Source: Klebsiella ornithinolytica NBRC 105727 = ATCC 31898 (lineage in GTDB: Bacteria > Pseudomonadota > Gammaproteobacteria > Enterobacterales > Enterobacteriaceae). Taken from it: DNA of 64,000 nt. The translations under genes were made by a program, and so were the position numbers. Below are positions 61,103 to 64,000 of this stretch, piece after piece (position 1 is the first letter of the stretch; every line of letters begins with the position of its first letter). Below the pieces are notes generated by a model, which was given only the letters and a program-made list of their open reading frames with translations, had not been told where the DNA came from and did no database searches. The stretch is taken from the NCBI RefSeq assembly GCF_001598295.1, contig NZ_BCYR01000002.1, positions 1 to 64,000 on the forward strand, given 5' to 3'.

Positions 61103-61699
61103 TTAGTTGTAAACCATATTGAAGTTTGCCGTGCCGTTTGCCGCCCCGGCGGAAACCGCGCTGGTGGAGATATAATCGGCAAAAAACTCCAGATCCGCGG
61201 TCCCGGTGCTGGCTCCGCCGGCACCCGCAAGTACCGTCTGGTCACGTGATACCGTTCCGAGGTTAATCGGCGTGGCGCGGTCATCCTCATACAGCTTAAT
61301 GGCTACGCCCTGGGCGCCACCGTTAACCGCCAGCAGATTGCTGTTGTTACTATCTCGGGTGCCGTCAAACAGCACCGCCACTTTGGTGACGGAGGCTGGA
61401 CAATCTTTCACTTTAATGTGGAAGGCGGTTTTCGTGGTCTCAGAACCTGCGCCAGTAAAGAAGTTGCTTGCCCATTTGCCCAAATCGATTACCTGGCTGG
61501 CGCTGTTGCTATCAATATCGCAGGAGGTATCGGTAATTGAACCGGAGAATTCGATCTGGCCGCCCGTGCTTTGCGTCCCTGTGCTGGCGCCAGGGTTAAC
61601 GGACAATGCGGAACGCGCGGGTTGTGACGGTGATGCTAATACTACGCCGGACACCAGAGCACCGACAATCATTGCCATAATACGAAATTGTGTCTTCAT
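61103..61699 (-). CDS. Major fimbrial subunit (FimA-like)
   Basis: The 198-residue protein has a signal peptide (IMAMIVGALVSGVVLAS), a Cys pair (TSCDID and KDCPAS), and the C-terminal GTANFNMVYN motif of type 1-like pilins. The segment after the leader (SALSVNPGASTGTQSTGGQI) is low in complexity. It is the first gene of the operon. The promoter lies in the AT-rich stretch to its right. It has no phase-variation switch beside it that I can see. Confidence 0.85.
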   Translation of the reverse strand: MKTQFRIMAMIVGALVSGVVLASPSQPARSALSVNPGASTGTQSTGGQIEFSGSITDTSCDIDSNSASQVIDLGKWASNFFTGAGSETTKTAFHIKVKDCPASVTKVAVLFDGTRDSNNSNLLAVNGGAQGVAIKLYEDDRATPINLGTVSRDQTVLAGAGGASTGTADLEFFADYISTSAVSAGAANGTANFNMVYN

Positions 61700-62381
61700 T
61701 ATTTATCTCATTTCTAACATATATTTATAACAGATCGCGCACAGGGCGGTGATGACCTGAGTGGTTCTGCTTGCAGATTGTCCATGTTAAAAATAATCGC
61801 GTTCCCTCTGCAGGATATTAAATGCACAGCAGGACCTTCCATTTAATTTATTTCAACACGTTCGTGAAATAATTTTTAAACGGAGGGACATAGCAAAACA
61901 TTTAACACTGGAAGAAATGTTATTCCTGATAAAAATAAAAAACAATAATTTGTTATGTTAATGAAATAACGTTTTATTTTACATTTAAAATGTAATTCAT
62001 CATTTTTGCCTGAATTGTTAATTATCAAACCCAAAAAACCAAACATCATAACAATAACGCACAACAACGCCACTTATTAATTAACAAATTTAATAAAAAC
62101 CGCGCTATTCTGGTGAGATTTTTTCTGTGCAGGCGCAAGGCATAAACCCAGAATTAGGAATATTCTTAGTCGGGGTCATGTTATTTATTTTGTCACCCCC
62201 GAAATCATAATAACACTAATAAATACCTGTCCTTGTTTTCTCACGGTGGCATATTTCAAATGAAAGAATAAGTTGAATAAATTTCATATTTATCGATTTA
62301 ATAAACATCATGCAAAGGCGCGGATCGCCGTTTTTAAAAGACGTGACAAGGATTGCCGACCAGTGGGACAGCCGACGGCAT
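61700..62381. other. AT-rich gene-free region upstream of the fimbrial operon
   Basis: These 682 bases are very AT-rich and hold no convincing gene; a hydrophobic leftward frame at 61876-62073 lacks a good start. The region probably carries the fimbrial promoter and silencing by H-NS-type proteins would be expected. I found no inverted-repeat pair marking an invertible element. Confidence 0.5.
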
Positions 62382-62418
62382 AAAAAAACCCGTCACCTCA
62401 GAGACCGGTGACGGGTTT
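62382..62418 (-). terminator. Terminator of the aldehyde dehydrogenase gene
   Basis: AAACCCGTCACC (62386-62397) pairs with GGTGACGGGTTT (62407-62418) around a 9-base loop; seven A (62382-62388) precede, that is seven T on the minus strand. It serves the leftward aldB-like gene, which ends at 62456. Confidence 0.8.
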
Positions 62419-62455
62419 GAGCCCCCCGCAGCAGGTCAGATATTCAGACCGGCAA

Positions 62456-63976
62456 TTAAAACAGTCCTAACGGCGCGGTACCGTAGCTCACCAGCAGGTT
62501 TTTCGTCTGTTGATAGGCATCAAGGGCCATTTTATGAGTTTCACGACCGACGCCTGACTGTTTATAGCCGCCAAACGCGGCATGGGCCGGGTAGACGTGA
62601 TAACAGTTGGTCCAGACACGACCGGCTTTAATCCCACGCCCCATTCGGTACGCCAGATTGCTGTCGCGGGTCCAGACGCCGGCGCCGAGCCCAAACTGAG
62701 TCTGGTTGGCTATTTCCAGCGCTTCTGCCTCATCTTTGAAGGTCGTGACGCCGATGACCGGGCCAAAAATCTCTTCCTGGAAGCTGCGCATATCATTGCG
62801 CCCCTTAATCAGGGTTGGCTGAATGTAGTAACCATTATCCAGTTCAGCCGTAATACTGGCGCGTTCTCCGCCGGTCAGGATCTGCCCCCCCTCTTCGCGG
62901 GCAATCTTAATGTACGACAGGATCTTATCGAACTGCTGGCGTGATGCCTGTGCCCCGATCATGGTGTCGGTATCAAAGGGATCGCCGCGGCGAATCTGGG
63001 CCACCTTCGCCATCACTCGCTCCATAAACGGCTCGTAGATGGATTCATGGATCAGGGCGCGCGATGGGCAGGTACATACTTCGCCCTGGTTGAAGAAGCC
63101 CAGCACCAGCCCCTCCACCGCCTTCTCGATAAACTCTTCTTCTCCGTCCATCACATCGGCAAAATAGATATTTGGCGACTTGCCGCCCAGCTCAACGGTG
63201 GCGGGAATAATGTTCTCCGCCGCGCAGGCCAGAATATGCCGTCCGACGGGCGTTGAGCCGGTAAAGGCAATTTTGGCAATACGCTTGCTGGTTGCCAGCG
63301 CTTCACCGGCCTCTTTACCGAAGCCCTGCACCACGTTCAGGACGCCCGGCGGGAAGAGGTCGCCAATAATTTCCAGCAGCAGCGTGATGCTCAGCGGCGT
63401 CTGCTCTGCCGGCTTGAGCACCACACAGTTCCCGGCCGCCAGCGCCGGCGCCAGCTTCCAGGCCGCCATCAGCAGCGGAAAGTTCCACGGAATAATTTGC
63501 CCGACTACGCCCAGCGGTTCATGGAAGTGATAGGCCACGGTAGTTTCATCAATTTCCGCAGTACTCCCCTCCTGTGCCCGCAGACAGCCGGCAAAATAGC
63601 GGAAGTGATCGACCGCCAACGGCAGATCGGCATTCAGCGTTTCGCGCACCGGTTTACCATTGTCCCAGCTTTCAGCAATCGCCAGATATTCCAGGTTCTC
63701 CTGAATCCGATCGGCGACCTGAAGCAGCAGGTTGGAACGATGCTGTACCGATGTTTTCCCCCAGGCTTCCGCGGCGCGGTGTGCGGCATCAAGAGCAAAG
63801 TCGATATCTTTGGCATCGGAGCGGGGAAATTGTGCAATGTCACTCCCGTCCACGGGGGAGGTATTCATAAAGTATTCGCCGCCGAGCGGTTCGACAAATT
63901 GACCGTCAATATAGTTACCGTATGCGGACTTGAATGAAACTAAGGCGCCCGGGGTGCCAGGATGTGCATAACGCAT
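62456..63976 (-). CDS. aldB: AldB-type aldehyde dehydrogenase
   Basis: The 506-residue protein resembles E. coli AldB (512) over its full length. The NAD-binding [10 protein letters not shown] motif, the catalytic Glu in VELGGKSPN and the catalytic Cys in [13 protein letters not shown] are all present, and the end [10 protein letters not shown] is also shared. It oxidises acetaldehyde or other aldehydes with NADP. AGAAGGAGA lies just before the ATG at 63976, at the window's right edge. The close similarity makes the family firm; the exact AldB name is likely. Confidence 0.85.
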   Translation of the reverse strand: MRYAHPGTPGALVSFKSAYGNYIDGQFVEPLGGEYFMNTSPVDGSDIAQFPRSDAKDIDFALDAAHRAAEAWGKTSVQHRSNLLLQVADRIQENLEYLAIAESWDNGKPVRETLNADLPLAVDHFRYFAGCLRAQEGSTAEIDETTVAYHFHEPLGVVGQIIPWNFPLLMAAWKLAPALAAGNCVVLKPAEQTPLSITLLLEIIGDLFPPGVLNVVQGFGKEAGEALATSKRIAKIAFTGSTPVGRHILACAAENIIPATVELGGKSPNIYFADVMDGEEEFIEKAVEGLVLGFFNQGEVCTCPSRALIHESIYEPFMERVMAKVAQIRRGDPFDTDTMIGAQASRQQFDKILSYIKIAREEGGQILTGGERASITAELDNGYYIQPTLIKGRNDMRSFQEEIFGPVIGVTTFKDEAEALEIANQTQFGLGAGVWTRDSNLAYRMGRGIKAGRVWTNCYHVYPAHAAFGGYKQSGVGRETHKMALDAYQQTKNLLVSYGTAPLGLF

Positions 63977-64000
63977 TGCAATCTCCTTCTGTAGGGTTGA

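Noticed and set aside
61876-62073. Hydrophobic leftward frame in the AT-rich fimbrial upstream region
   Set aside because: Weak start, no ribosome site and chance hydrophobicity of AT-rich DNA.
61700-62381. Invertible promoter element for fimbriae
   Set aside because: No matching inverted repeats or nearby recombinase gene were found.

Overview
The window looks like a chromosomal segment of a Klebsiella, most likely of the K. pneumoniae species complex. The strongest marker is the intact rarA-oqxA-oqxB-oqxR block (20.0-25.9 kb). The GC-rich backbone, the ddpXABCDF operon and the gat-type PTS fit an enterobacterial genome. No tRNA or rRNA genes and no CRISPR array were seen. Replication is left to right in coordinates only; no origin was seen.

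Left end, about 1-15 kb: a mosaic accessory region. It starts with the tail of a gene cut by the window edge. Then come a large AT-rich helicase gene with a possible C-terminal nuclease, an AlpA-type phage regulator, a DUF927-type replication gene cut off and fused out of frame into an SgrR-family regulator, an IS3-family transposase relic, a dihydrofolate-reductase-like gene, a Fic protein with its probable antitoxin, a MITE-like 155-bp element, a Toprim-domain protein, a putative AbiC-type membrane protein, a DUF1272 gene broken by one stop codon, and a possible C4/CI-type phage immunity RNA. This reads as a P4-like satellite or island remnant that has collected defence genes.

Middle, about 15-26.5 kb: a three-gene carbohydrate-type operon (ROK regulator, TIM-barrel-like hydrolase, MFS transporter) with a palindromic operator, a periplasmic 5-hydroxyisourate hydrolase, and the OqxAB multidrug efflux locus with its activator RarA and repressor OqxR. 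The convergent oqxB and oqxR transcripts appear to have terminators placed so that their 3' ends overlap by about 300 bases across REP sequences and a 44-bp tandem repeat.

26.5-41 kb: an uncharacterised catabolic locus. A LysR regulator is divergent from an agmatinase-type ureohydrolase, a sugar-isomerase-like TIM barrel, a 2-oxoglutarate/Fe(II)-type dioxygenase, a polar amino acid ABC importer (binding protein plus a fused permease-ATPase), a class II aldolase, a D-2-hydroxyacid dehydrogenase and a short-chain dehydrogenase. A galactitol-type PTS operon (IIB, IIC, IIA, HTH protein) separates it from a second, paralogous LysR/ureohydrolase/binding-protein module. I infer uptake and breakdown of guanidino compounds; the substrate is unknown. 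This is my best candidate for an undescribed system in the window.

41-64 kb: an AraC regulator and a TonB receptor/FhuD-like/FhuB-like siderophore uptake cluster that lacks a FhuC ATPase but carries a SyrD/PvdE-type ABC exporter; a PheC-like periplasmic protein divergent from a MurR/RpiR regulator; the ddpXABCDF D-Ala-D-Ala dipeptide operon; a chaperone-usher fimbrial operon in the opposite direction, whose last gene shares its stop-codon bases with ddpF; and an AldB-type aldehyde dehydrogenase at the right edge.
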